The notes under the pieces are model-generated. The model was not told the origin of the DNA, ran no database searches, and saw nothing but the letters and a program-made list of their open reading frames with translations. Positions 24,693-33,124 of a stretch of 64,000 nucleotides of DNA are shown one piece after another. Source of the stretch: a virus; IMG/VR virus record IMGVR_UViG_3300008448_000038, positions 1 to 64,000 of that record; one strand, written 5' to 3'. Each line of letters starts with the position of its first letter. The first letter of the stretch is position 1. A program made the translations under genes and the position numbers.

Positions 24693-25274
24693 GTGAGTTG
24701 TGGTTGTAATAAAGGCAAAGATAATAATGGTAATAAAGTGAGAATTTTCAGAGATATTTCATCTGGAAAAACTGATGTAAAAAAACTCTATACGATGATT
24801 CAGGGGTTTGCTTTGGCTTATGCCTCTAGAGGACTGTCAAAAGAAAAGGCCCCCAAGGAAATCAAGCAACTAAGAGTGTTGAGTTGCTTTGGTAATGAAT
24901 CTTCTGGCGGTGAATTGCCACCATGTCAACATCTAAAACAGTCATCTACTGAAGGTAAATTCTATTGCGGTGGATGTGGCTGCGGAGATAAGAAGGCTAC
25001 TTGGCTCAACGGAACCGCTGAAGAGTATTCAAAGTTAGACTTCCCCTTCCTATCCTGTCCGTTGGCCATGCCGGGATTCTCAAACTATAAACAGAGCAAT
25101 CCAGATGAAGCTAACGAACCTATTACAAGAAAATTCTATATTGAAAATATGGATTTTACGGATGTACAGGAAGTTCAAGTTACACAGCATGAATTTGATC
25201 CTGCTGCCCTTGGTTTAGCCAAGCAAGTAACCCAAGATGAACTTAAAAATATGTTTAAGAAAAAATCTGACTGA
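24693..25274 (+). CDS. Cysteine-motif protein with GTG start
   Basis: The start is GTG at 24693, supported by a strong TGGAGGTG Shine-Dalgarno (24681-24688) and by no better ATG. The 193-residue product begins MSCGCNKGKD and carries LPPCQHL, then YCGGCGCGDKK and a closing SCPLA, a four-to-six cysteine zinc-like site nearly the same as in the gene at 2438-2932 (YCKLCGCGM...CP). The C-terminal third is acidic and likely helical. It stands alone between baseplate and neck genes. A structural zinc protein of the virion or an assembly factor is possible; I do not recognise a named family. Confidence 0.75.
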   Translation: MSCGCNKGKDNNGNKVRIFRDISSGKTDVKKLYTMIQGFALAYASRGLSKEKAPKEIKQLRVLSCFGNESSGGELPPCQHLKQSSTEGKFYCGGCGCGDKKATWLNGTAEEYSKLDFPFLSCPLAMPGFSNYKQSNPDEANEPITRKFYIENMDFTDVQEVQVTQHEFDPAALGLAKQVTQDELKNMFKKKSD

Positions 25275-25284
25275 ATCTAATGCA

Positions 25285-25302
25285 GCATACATAATAGTAT
25301 GC
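25285..25302 (+). promoter_or_regulatory. Leaderless promoter octamer and hairpin at the gp13 start
   Basis: CATACATA (25286-25293) ends five bases before the gp13 ATG (25299), with no Shine-Dalgarno. The DNA also reads GCATAC-ATAATA-GTATGC, a perfect 6-bp inverted repeat that contains the ATG. If transcription starts at the ATG, the hairpin would not form in the mRNA; from read-through transcripts it would hide the start codon. Confidence 0.5.
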
Positions 25303-26105
25303 CAGCATTAAATTCCAGAGAATCTTTAATAGATTACGCTTTTAGAGCTTTAGGATCACCTGTAATCGAAATAAATGTCGATATGCAGCAAGCCTATGAC
25401 AGGCTTGACGATGCACTCCAGTTCTTTGCCGAGAGGCATTTTGATGGAGTGGATCGTTGCTATTTTGATTATGTTGTCACTCAGCAAGACGTAGATCGCA
25501 AATATATCAATACAGATGCCTTTGGCCCCATGGTTGGTGCTGATGCGTCTGGCCGTCCGGATGGGCGAGACATTTTATCGATCATAAGAATTTTTCCTTT
25601 TGGTACTCATAGCTCAAACAACTTTTTTGACATTCGCTACCAGCTAGCGTTGAATGACTTCTTCGGTATTAATACTAATCTTAACACAAGCGGTGCTGCT
25701 CCAGTAGCAACTTATGACATTGCTAAAAGATATATCAGACTAATTGAAATGATGTTTGATCCAGAAAGAGCTATTCGATTCTCCAAGGTCACAAACAAGC
25801 TTCAAATTGAAACTGACTGGACTGAAATGAAAGCCGGAACACATCTAGCTGTCGAGGCATATGTTCTGTTAGACCCAGAAAGATACACAGAAATTTATAA
25901 TGACATTCTTCTAAAGAAATATGTAACGGCTCTTATCAAGAGACAATGGGGCGCAAATCTTTCAAAGTTTGATGGTGTTCAGCTTCCCGGTGGTATTGTC
26001 ACTAGAGGATCCTCAATTTTCGGAGAAGCAATACAGGAAATCGCCATCTTAGAAGAACAAGTTAGATCTGCGTATGAATATCCACCTGACTTCATGACAG
26101 GATAA
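25299..26105 (+). CDS. 13: Neck protein gp13
   Basis: The 268-residue product matches gp13: 'SRESLIDYAFRALGSPVIEINVDMQQAYDRLDDALQFF' at the N-terminus is the family signature (L-I-D-Y-x-L-R-x-L-G-x-P-V-x-x-I-N-V-x-x-x-Q-x-x-D-R-x-x-D-A-L), followed by 'VTQQDVDRKYI'. In T4, gp13 (309 residues) forms the ring under the portal that, with gp14, closes the head and receives the tail. The C-terminal helix (AIQEIAILEEQVRSAYEYPP) is also typical. It is the first gene of the neck-terminase block. It has no Shine-Dalgarno, and its start lies inside a short inverted repeat. Confidence 0.9.
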   Translation: MPALNSRESLIDYAFRALGSPVIEINVDMQQAYDRLDDALQFFAERHFDGVDRCYFDYVVTQQDVDRKYINTDAFGPMVGADASGRPDGRDILSIIRIFPFGTHSSNNFFDIRYQLALNDFFGINTNLNTSGAAPVATYDIAKRYIRLIEMMFDPERAIRFSKVTNKLQIETDWTEMKAGTHLAVEAYVLLDPERYTEIYNDILLKKYVTALIKRQWGANLSKFDGVQLPGGIVTRGSSIFGEAIQEIAILEEQVRSAYEYPPDFMTG

Positions 26106-26107
26106 AA

Positions 26108-27025
26108 ATGGCAACAAATCCATATTTCAGAGACAATTATTCTGGAGAGCAGAATGTTACAGAGTCCATCGTAATCGAAACGATTCGAATGATGGGCAAA
26201 AACTGCTTTTACATTCCAAGAGAATATAATAATATTTCTGTTCTTTATGGAGAAGATCCGCTTTCTACATTTACCAATAAAATTGAGATTGAGATGTATC
26301 CAGCAACTGTCAATGGATTTGGTGGTGCAGGAGATTTGGCCTCAAGATTTGGTATTGAAGTAAAGGACGATGTTACTTTAGTTGTTTCAAAGAAAAGATT
26401 TACAAAAGAAGTAACGGAAAGATTTAACACAATCACTCGCCCAAGAGAAGGTGATCTTATTTACTTTCCTTTATCTAAGACCTTCTTTGAAATAAATTTT
26501 GTTGAACACGAAACACCGTTCTATCAACTAGGTAAACTTTATACTTTCACATTATTCTGCGAAACTTTTGTCTTCTCCCACGAAGAATTCAATACAGATT
26601 CGCCATTGGATACTATTATGGATCGTTCAAAGGAAACATACTCATTGTTTATCAATGAGGCTGGTGGTACTTTCATGAATGAGTTTACCATCGGTGATAA
26701 ACTATACCAGAACGGTTTCACCTTGGGTTCATCTCCAAAGACTGCTGCTATTGTGAATTACAATACCAGAGTGAAGCAACTTACACTATCTCCGATCAAG
26801 GGCACATTCGTATCTGGAGATATTGTGGTATCAAATGAATTTGGAATTACTGCTTCAATGACTGGTGCTACATCTTCCAATGTGGTTACCTACTTCAATA
26901 CAGAAACAGATAATATTTCTGACATTGACAATCCATTCGACATGCTTGTGCAAGATTATTACGCTGGAGTCACCCCAAGCTTAATCGACTATAGCGAAGA
27001 TAATCCGTTTTCAGAGGGTATTTAA
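26108..27025 (+). CDS. 14: Neck protein gp14
   Basis: The 305-residue product begins MATNPYFRDNYSGEQNVTESIVIE and has 'GKNCFYIPREYNN', 'YGEDPLSTFTNKIEIEMY' and 'FLS/LASRFGIEVKD', all recognisable gp14 signatures. gp14 forms the lower neck ring between gp13 and the tail terminator gp15. T4 gp14 is 256 residues; the extra length here is mainly C-terminal. 'PREGDLIYFPLSKTFFEINFVEH' is the expected beta-barrel core. It lies two bases after gp13 and directly before gp16, so the neck genes are co-transcribed with the terminase. Confidence 0.9.
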   Translation: MATNPYFRDNYSGEQNVTESIVIETIRMMGKNCFYIPREYNNISVLYGEDPLSTFTNKIEIEMYPATVNGFGGAGDLASRFGIEVKDDVTLVVSKKRFTKEVTERFNTITRPREGDLIYFPLSKTFFEINFVEHETPFYQLGKLYTFTLFCETFVFSHEEFNTDSPLDTIMDRSKETYSLFINEAGGTFMNEFTIGDKLYQNGFTLGSSPKTAAIVNYNTRVKQLTLSPIKGTFVSGDIVVSNEFGITASMTGATSSNVVTYFNTETDNISDIDNPFDMLVQDYYAGVTPSLIDYSEDNPFSEGI

Positions 27026-27442
27026 ATGTCTGATATAACAAATAAAGATCAACTCAATAATTTTCTAGAAATTACAACACCTAAAGCCTTGAAGCAAGAG
27101 TCTTCTATAATTAAGAAAAACGTAGAAGATGACTATGAATATGCCCGTGATAATATTAAAGAAATATTAGAAAAGGGCAAGATGGCTTTGGATGGCATTC
27201 TTCAGGTTGCTCAGGACGGAGACTCCCCCAGAGCCTACGAAGTCGCTACAAACATGCTCAAGGCTCTTTCCGAGATCAATAAGGATCTCATGGATGTCCA
27301 TGTCAAGGTAAAGGATAGCGAAAGAACAACCATCAAACAAACTAATAATGCCATTTTTGTGGGTTCTACTTTGGATCTTCAGGACATGATAAATAAAGAA
27401 AGAAGTTCAAAGAAAGCAATAATACAGGATAACAATGTTTGA
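27026..27442 (+). CDS. 16: Terminase small subunit gp16
   Basis: The 138-residue product has the gp16 central helical pair: 'DDYEYARDNIKEILEKGKMALDGILQVAQDGDSPRAYEVATNMLKALSEIN', a short coiled-coil motif that forms the ring of the small subunit. gp16 of T4 has 164 residues and regulates packaging by gp17. The flanking N- and C-termini are polar and short. In T4 the order is 14-15-16-17; here gp16 directly follows gp14 and the gp15 gene comes after it. The stop overlaps the start of the gp15 fusion gene by eight bases. Confidence 0.88.
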   Translation: MSDITNKDQLNNFLEITTPKALKQESSIIKKNVEDDYEYARDNIKEILEKGKMALDGILQVAQDGDSPRAYEVATNMLKALSEINKDLMDVHVKVKDSERTTIKQTNNAIFVGSTLDLQDMINKERSSKKAIIQDNNV

Positions 27443-30400
27443 TTCATTTTATAACGATTGCATTAAAAAGAACACGATAGCGTTTGCTTCGTTATTTAAC
27501 AATATTTACGTCAATAGAGAAGATGCATCAGATTCTAAAAAAATCAAAGTGCCACTTGTTTATGGAGGCAAAGAAAAGTATGTAAGCCGTCTTCAGAATC
27601 CTTCTAGTATTTCTGAAAAAGATAAGCTTCAAATAACTCTACCCATGATGAGTTTTGATATGTCTAATCTGCAATATGATACGCAGAGACATAGAAATAA
27701 ACTTGAATTTAATAAATTATTTTATCAGGAAGATGGAGAGACAAAGGCTAAGGTAAAAATTGGTGAATATCCCTGCCTTATGCAATTTAATCTTGCGATT
27801 TATACTCGTAACATTGAAGAAAACTTTCAAATCATTGAGCAGATTGCGCCATACTTTACTCCAGAATACATTCTTACTCTAGATTTTGATAAGACTTTGA
27901 CTAGAGGTATTGATGTTCCGATTAATCTAGTTGCATCAAAGATCGGAAATGACTACGAAGGTGGATTCGGTAATCGTAGAGCCGTAGTTAGTACTCTACA
28001 ATTTGTTATGCGTACCTATTTGTTCGGCCCTGAGCGAGAAGCGACTCCTATTCTCACAACGGATTTTAATCTCAACACTCAGGATAGCTTTTTGCAATTC
28101 ATCACAGATGTTCAAGTCAACGATGATTTGTATCTCAATAACCAATCAATAACTGTAACTTGGAGACAGGGTGGAATATTCCCAAGAAATCCAACTATAG
28201 TTATTACAAATCTTTCCAATTATACTGAAGAAATTATTTATGATCCAGAATCCTTTGATGTAGGTGATGGAACAAATAGTGTTACATTTGCAATTCCAGC
28301 TTCAGCTCCATTGCTACAGCAACTTTATGTTAGAATATTTTTTGGAACAGTGTCAGACAATTCAACAGCGTTTGAAGTAAGATCAGCTGCTGGAAATATT
28401 TCTTTACTAAGATTGGCTAATTTTGCCGGAACATCATTTAATGATTTGATGTCTTCTAATCATTACTATTTTACTCAGAGTGGTGTAACACAATTTAATC
28501 GGGGTGATAATCTTGTCTTGGCTTATAATTATGGCTCATATGGTGATCTTAACATTAAAACACCCGGATTACTTGAATATTATCGTGCATTTGGTTTAAC
28601 ATTCAGAGCAAATACAATTGACAATCCACAAATTCCATTTGGTAGTGTCATACACAATGGTATGTGGGCTGGCATAAGTTATGACCAGAATAGAGTTTTA
28701 CCCTGTTTACCAATTTATATGCGCCCCGGAGGAAATGTAAATTTATATGCAAATCAAGGTGATGGTGTTTTCGGCACAACACAAGGCACATTGGCGAATA
28801 GAAGAACTAGTGAAGATATGTTCCAAGCAACATATGGTTCGCAGGCTTATTACATCAATGGATTTTGGGGATGGAATGGTACAACAAGTATTATAAGTAT
28901 TGGATCATATCCATCAGCGGGTATTACAATCGAAGCAGGATATAGCGGATATATTGTAGATAAAAATAATCAAAATAGATATCCAGATACAGGTAAATAT
29001 TCAACAGGCGTTACCCACTCTCAAGCTCAACCATCAATAAGAACGCTTTTTGATCCAACATTTACTCAGAAATTATATCCATCTAGAGGAGCTACTGGAT
29101 TAAGATCATGGGTTATTACTGCGTTTGGTAGTAACAACCCAGCCGCAATGTTATTTGATTCTGGTATTTTTGCTGGATCAACACTACCAAACTACCCACC
29201 GTATAGTGGTATTGATTATCTTGATTCGTTTGATAAGATGCGTTTGCCAATTTATATGGATTGTTATAATTTAGTCCATAATGGTAATACATTTTTAGTA
29301 CCTTCTCCGTTTACTCCAAATCTTGTTACTGATATGTTAGGTTTTACTGCTTATGCCGCAACGGGATTTACTGGAAGAGAAAATTATGCTGGTAAATTCG
29401 GAACTACTTATGTTGGTGGATGGAATAAATTATTCGATTTTGTTTATGCTGGAAAAAACATTAATGGAGTTACTTTTGTTCCACCTACTCCATGTGTAGA
29501 TATTATTTTTAATGATCATGAATTGCGGTGGGGATTGGGTTTAGGAACAGATTCTTTATTATTGTGGAAATTAATGTTGTTAGTTGATGGATTAACAACT
29601 GCATGGATTAATAAAGTAAAACAAGATCAATTCTGGCCGCAGCTTGAAGCAAAATATGCAGAATATCCGGGATTATCTTTTGATCGTATTTTTGATGGAA
29701 TGAAAAATGCATTTCTTTATGCTACCAGTGGTCCACTAAGTAAAAAAGGAATTCATGGAGGAATTCAATTTCCAATAGACGCATTACCATTACAAGAATT
29801 TTATGATAATGAATTTAAGAAATATTGGGGTGGTTTGCAAGAAACAACCGAACGCAGAAGTCCCGGATGTAAGTTTGCTCCTGTGCATGTTAATAGACTT
29901 CCAAGAGTAAAATCTACTGGTAGATTCCATGATGTTACTGCTCAAAGCTTTTCACAAGGAGTGACTTTACCATATGAATTGATATATCACTATCCTTACG
30001 GTTCTCCATATACTTATACTGATTTTCAAGCTAGGTATAGAAGAACTGGATATGCACCTACACCAGTAAACGCTATTACTTTTGCATTTGTGGAAAACGC
30101 AATTATACCTCAAAATAATCCTACTCTTGCACAGGTAAATAATGCGTCTAACAAATTAGTTCCTTGGTTTACATCAGAAAATCTCGGTCAGACGGGAACT
30201 ACTTTTATCTGTGGTATTTCATACAATCCACAATATTTCGAAACAAGCAATTCAGTTCCTACAATTGGGGATGGAACATTAGTAACATTCTTTGGCGAGT
30301 ATTATGATCCTACTCAAAGACCATTTGCGGGTACAAGACTATCCGAAAAATATGAGCCATTCCTCGCTATGAAGGATGAATCTAGAATTATTCGTGGAAT

Positions 30401-31490
30401 TATAGAAGAAAATATGAACCATGGAGTTTCTGGAATTTTTATTTATAACAATATCCAATTCAACAGAGTTTCATATCACATTCCTCACGGTTATGAGAAT
30501 AGTTGGTTTATGGATTTTATTCCATCTTCTGCTAATAATAATGCTGAAGGATTTACTTATACAGATCCAGCAATATTTTCAAAAACAAATTTTACAGCTA
30601 ATCCAAGAACAAATCCAAATTATCAACCAATTAATTTTTATCACTCATATAATGAAAATATCTTTATATCGAAATTATTGACCAATTTACCCCTTAACAT
30701 CCTCAATCAATCAGTTATTTTCCAAGGACCTATAACAAATGAAAATGATGGAAGTGCTGGTTACTATGGAATTCATCCTAAAACATGGAATAATTTCAAG
30801 TATAATGATGAAATACTTTTGAATCATATTTTGTGGGACATGGAAGTAGCAACTCATGGAAGAACATATGAATATCTTTCAAGTTCAGACGATATAAACA
30901 TTGCAGAGAGTTTACGGGTTGAAGTCGGAGGATTTAATATATCTAAATTGAATCCAGCACTATTAAGCAAAGTAAGATTGTTAGCTACAAACGCATCAGA
31001 CCAAAATCTTATATTGCATAGAATAACCCTACCAATCCCATATATTTTAACTTCTGATTATGGAAGACCAGATCAAGACACTTATTATGATAATTGGTAT
31101 AATAATCATTTTGCCGAGAATGTTTTGGCAACAAGCGTTGATCCTCAAACAGGTAATACCCTTGATAATATCAACCTTATAACCACGGGAAATAGAGATT
31201 TGGATTTTTATACTAAATCAGTAGTAACTGAAAGTAATGGAACCCACTCATGGAGAACTTTAAGAACAAATCCAAATATTAGAAGATTTAGTGTAAATGT
31301 TTTTGCTGGCAATACACTGGTAGGCAATTTAATTCCAAGTAAATATTACCCCATGGGAGTTTGGCTAATAACAGATGAAGTTTCTATTCTCGCTGATGGA
31401 ACCACATTCAACAATTACAATTTACGTTTTGAATATCAAGATGCTGGTCCAATGGCAGATGGAATTACTACTGCACCTTATAGAACATGA
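27435..31490 (+). CDS. 15: Tail terminator gp15 with a giant C-terminal extension
   Basis: The 1351-residue product starts with a clear gp15 domain (residues 1 to about 205): 'SLFNNIYVNR', 'KIKVPLVYGGKEKYVSRLQ', 'ITLPMMSFDMSNLQYD', 'PCLMQFNLAIYTRN' and 'TLQFVMRTYLFGPE' all match the tail-sheath stabiliser of T4-like phages. T4 gp15 is 272 residues, so about 1150 residues are extra. The extension is rich in Asn, Tyr, Gly, Thr and Phe, strand-rich, without Cys-rich or enzymatic motifs, and more AT-rich than the gp15 part. It probably projects from the neck as a fibre or collar-like arm. It sits between gp16 and gp17 and overlaps both. Confidence 0.85.
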   Translation: MFDSFYNDCIKKNTIAFASLFNNIYVNREDASDSKKIKVPLVYGGKEKYVSRLQNPSSISEKDKLQITLPMMSFDMSNLQYDTQRHRNKLEFNKLFYQEDGETKAKVKIGEYPCLMQFNLAIYTRNIEENFQIIEQIAPYFTPEYILTLDFDKTLTRGIDVPINLVASKIGNDYEGGFGNRRAVVSTLQFVMRTYLFGPEREATPILTTDFNLNTQDSFLQFITDVQVNDDLYLNNQSITVTWRQGGIFPRNPTIVITNLSNYTEEIIYDPESFDVGDGTNSVTFAIPASAPLLQQLYVRIFFGTVSDNSTAFEVRSAAGNISLLRLANFAGTSFNDLMSSNHYYFTQSGVTQFNRGDNLVLAYNYGSYGDLNIKTPGLLEYYRAFGLTFRANTIDNPQIPFGSVIHNGMWAGISYDQNRVLPCLPIYMRPGGNVNLYANQGDGVFGTTQGTLANRRTSEDMFQATYGSQAYYINGFWGWNGTTSIISIGSYPSAGITIEAGYSGYIVDKNNQNRYPDTGKYSTGVTHSQAQPSIRTLFDPTFTQKLYPSRGATGLRSWVITAFGSNNPAAMLFDSGIFAGSTLPNYPPYSGIDYLDSFDKMRLPIYMDCYNLVHNGNTFLVPSPFTPNLVTDMLGFTAYAATGFTGRENYAGKFGTTYVGGWNKLFDFVYAGKNINGVTFVPPTPCVDIIFNDHELRWGLGLGTDSLLLWKLMLLVDGLTTAWINKVKQDQFWPQLEAKYAEYPGLSFDRIFDGMKNAFLYATSGPLSKKGIHGGIQFPIDALPLQEFYDNEFKKYWGGLQETTERRSPGCKFAPVHVNRLPRVKSTGRFHDVTAQSFSQGVTLPYELIYHYPYGSPYTYTDFQARYRRTGYAPTPVNAITFAFVENAIIPQNNPTLAQVNNASNKLVPWFTSENLGQTGTTFICGISYNPQYFETSNSVPTIGDGTLVTFFGEYYDPTQRPFAGTRLSEKYEPFLAMKDESRIIRGIIEENMNHGVSGIFIYNNIQFNRVSYHIPHGYENSWFMDFIPSSANNNAEGFTYTDPAIFSKTNFTANPRTNPNYQPINFYHSYNENIFISKLLTNLPLNILNQSVIFQGPITNENDGSAGYYGIHPKTWNNFKYNDEILLNHILWDMEVATHGRTYEYLSSSDDINIAESLRVEVGGFNISKLNPALLSKVRLLATNASDQNLILHRITLPIPYILTSDYGRPDQDTYYDNWYNNHFAENVLATSVDPQTGNTLDNINLITTGNRDLDFYTKSVVTESNGTHSWRTLRTNPNIRRFSVNVFAGNTLVGNLIPSKYYPMGVWLITDEVSILADGTTFNNYNLRFEYQDAGPMADGITTAPYRT

Positions 31491-33124
31491 GCAAAAAACA
31501 TAAAGGTTATCTGGGTAATTCGAACCTCAAAGAGGCCGGAATCCATATTGATTATACCCCCGAGCAAGTTCAGGAGTATATTAAATGTGCCAAAGATCCC
31601 ATTTATTTCATCAAGAATTATATCAAAATTGTCTCTCTTGATAAGGGTTTAGTGCCTTTTAATCTTTATGATTATCAGGAAGATATCGTTCAAAAAATGC
31701 ATGATAACAGATTTATCATCGCAAAACTTCCTCGCCAGTCGGGTAAGTCTACCACAATGGTATCATACATTCTACATTATATTCTGTTCAATCAGAGTAT
31801 GAATGTAGCTATTCTAGCCAATAAAGGATCTACTGCCAGAGAAATTTTAAGCAGACTTCAATTGGCATATGAATATCTTCCTAAATGGTTGCAGCAGGGC
31901 GTGGTGGAATGGAATAAAGGATCGTTAAAGTTAGAAAACGGATCTAAAATTATCGCATCAACTACCTCAGCCTCCGCGATTCGTGGTGGATCATTTAACA
32001 TGATCTTTTTGGACGAATTTGCTCACGTTCCAAATAATGTTGCCGAAGAATTCTTTAGTTCAGTATTCCCAACCGTAACATCAGGCCAAACAACAAAGGT
32101 ATTGATGGTTAGTACTCCAAACGGTATGAACATGTTCTACCACTTCTGGAAGAATGCTATTAAGAAGGACGGGGAGCCGGGTAAGAACGAATATGTGCCC
32201 ATTGAGGTCAACTGGAGGCAGATACCCCTGTATCCGGGTGGACCCATGAGAGGGGCTGAATGGCGGCAGCAAATGATCGATCAGACTAGCGAGATGCAGT
32301 TTGAAAGTGAATTTGAATGCTCATTCTTGGGTTCTTCAAATACCCTTATCTCGACATATAAACTCAATACGCTAGTTTATAATCAGCCATACGAACGCAG
32401 ACCCGGGGGATTGAGTATTTACAAGCCACCAAATGAGGATGGAATTTACTTCTGCGTAGTAGATACTTCTAGAGGTCAGGGACATGACTATAGCGCATTT
32501 GTAATCATTGACGGAAACACAAAGCCGTTTGAGGTAGTAGCGGTCTATAGAAACAATGTCATCTCCCCATTTGACTTTCCCATTGAGGTCTATAATGCCT
32601 GCACAGAGTATGGCAATGCCCATTGCTTGGTCGAAATCAACGATGTTGGTTCCCAAGTAACTGAGATTTTACATAGAGATTATGAGTATGAAAATTTGAT
32701 TTCGACTCAATACATGGGTAGGGCTGGTCAAAAAATTTCATTAGGATTCGGTAGGGGTCAAAAGCAATTTGGTGTTAGAACCAGCACTGCTCTTAAAAAG
32801 ATCGGGTGTGCTGCCCTCAAGAATCTAGTTGAATGCGATAAACTGGTATTTTTTGATCAGGACATGGTTTCTGAGCTTTATACTTTTATTTCAAAGGCAA
32901 ATTCTTATCAGGCTGATGATGGCTATAACGATGACTTAGTTATGTGCTTAGTATTATTTGGTTGGCTTACTAGACAAGTTTACTTTGAAGATTTGCTGGA
33001 TTTAAAGAATAAGAAAATAATAAATACAGATGAACAACAACAAGAAAATCATATGTTCGTTGCAGATATGGATGACAGGGAAGAGATGAAATTTGGTGGC
33101 GACTTATGGTTTGAGGTAAAATAA
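31487..33124 (+). CDS. 17: Terminase large subunit gp17
   Basis: The 545-residue product is the packaging motor ATPase and nuclease. The Walker A is LPRQSGKST (residues 81-89), Walker B MIFLDE (172-177, catalytic Glu177) and the coupling motif STP (209-211). The C-terminal RNase H-like nuclease has Asp326 in VVDTSRG, Glu383 in VEIND and Asp482/483 in NDDLVM. T4 gp17 is 610 residues; the N-terminus is shorter here. It starts in an ATGA overlap with the gp15 fusion gene and its stop touches the start of the first sheath gene. All catalytic positions are intact. Confidence 0.98.
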   Translation: MSKKHKGYLGNSNLKEAGIHIDYTPEQVQEYIKCAKDPIYFIKNYIKIVSLDKGLVPFNLYDYQEDIVQKMHDNRFIIAKLPRQSGKSTTMVSYILHYILFNQSMNVAILANKGSTAREILSRLQLAYEYLPKWLQQGVVEWNKGSLKLENGSKIIASTTSASAIRGGSFNMIFLDEFAHVPNNVAEEFFSSVFPTVTSGQTTKVLMVSTPNGMNMFYHFWKNAIKKDGEPGKNEYVPIEVNWRQIPLYPGGPMRGAEWRQQMIDQTSEMQFESEFECSFLGSSNTLISTYKLNTLVYNQPYERRPGGLSIYKPPNEDGIYFCVVDTSRGQGHDYSAFVIIDGNTKPFEVVAVYRNNVISPFDFPIEVYNACTEYGNAHCLVEINDVGSQVTEILHRDYEYENLISTQYMGRAGQKISLGFGRGQKQFGVRTSTALKKIGCAALKNLVECDKLVFFDQDMVSELYTFISKANSYQADDGYNDDLVMCLVLFGWLTRQVYFEDLLDLKNKKIINTDEQQQENHMFVADMDDREEMKFGGDLWFEVK

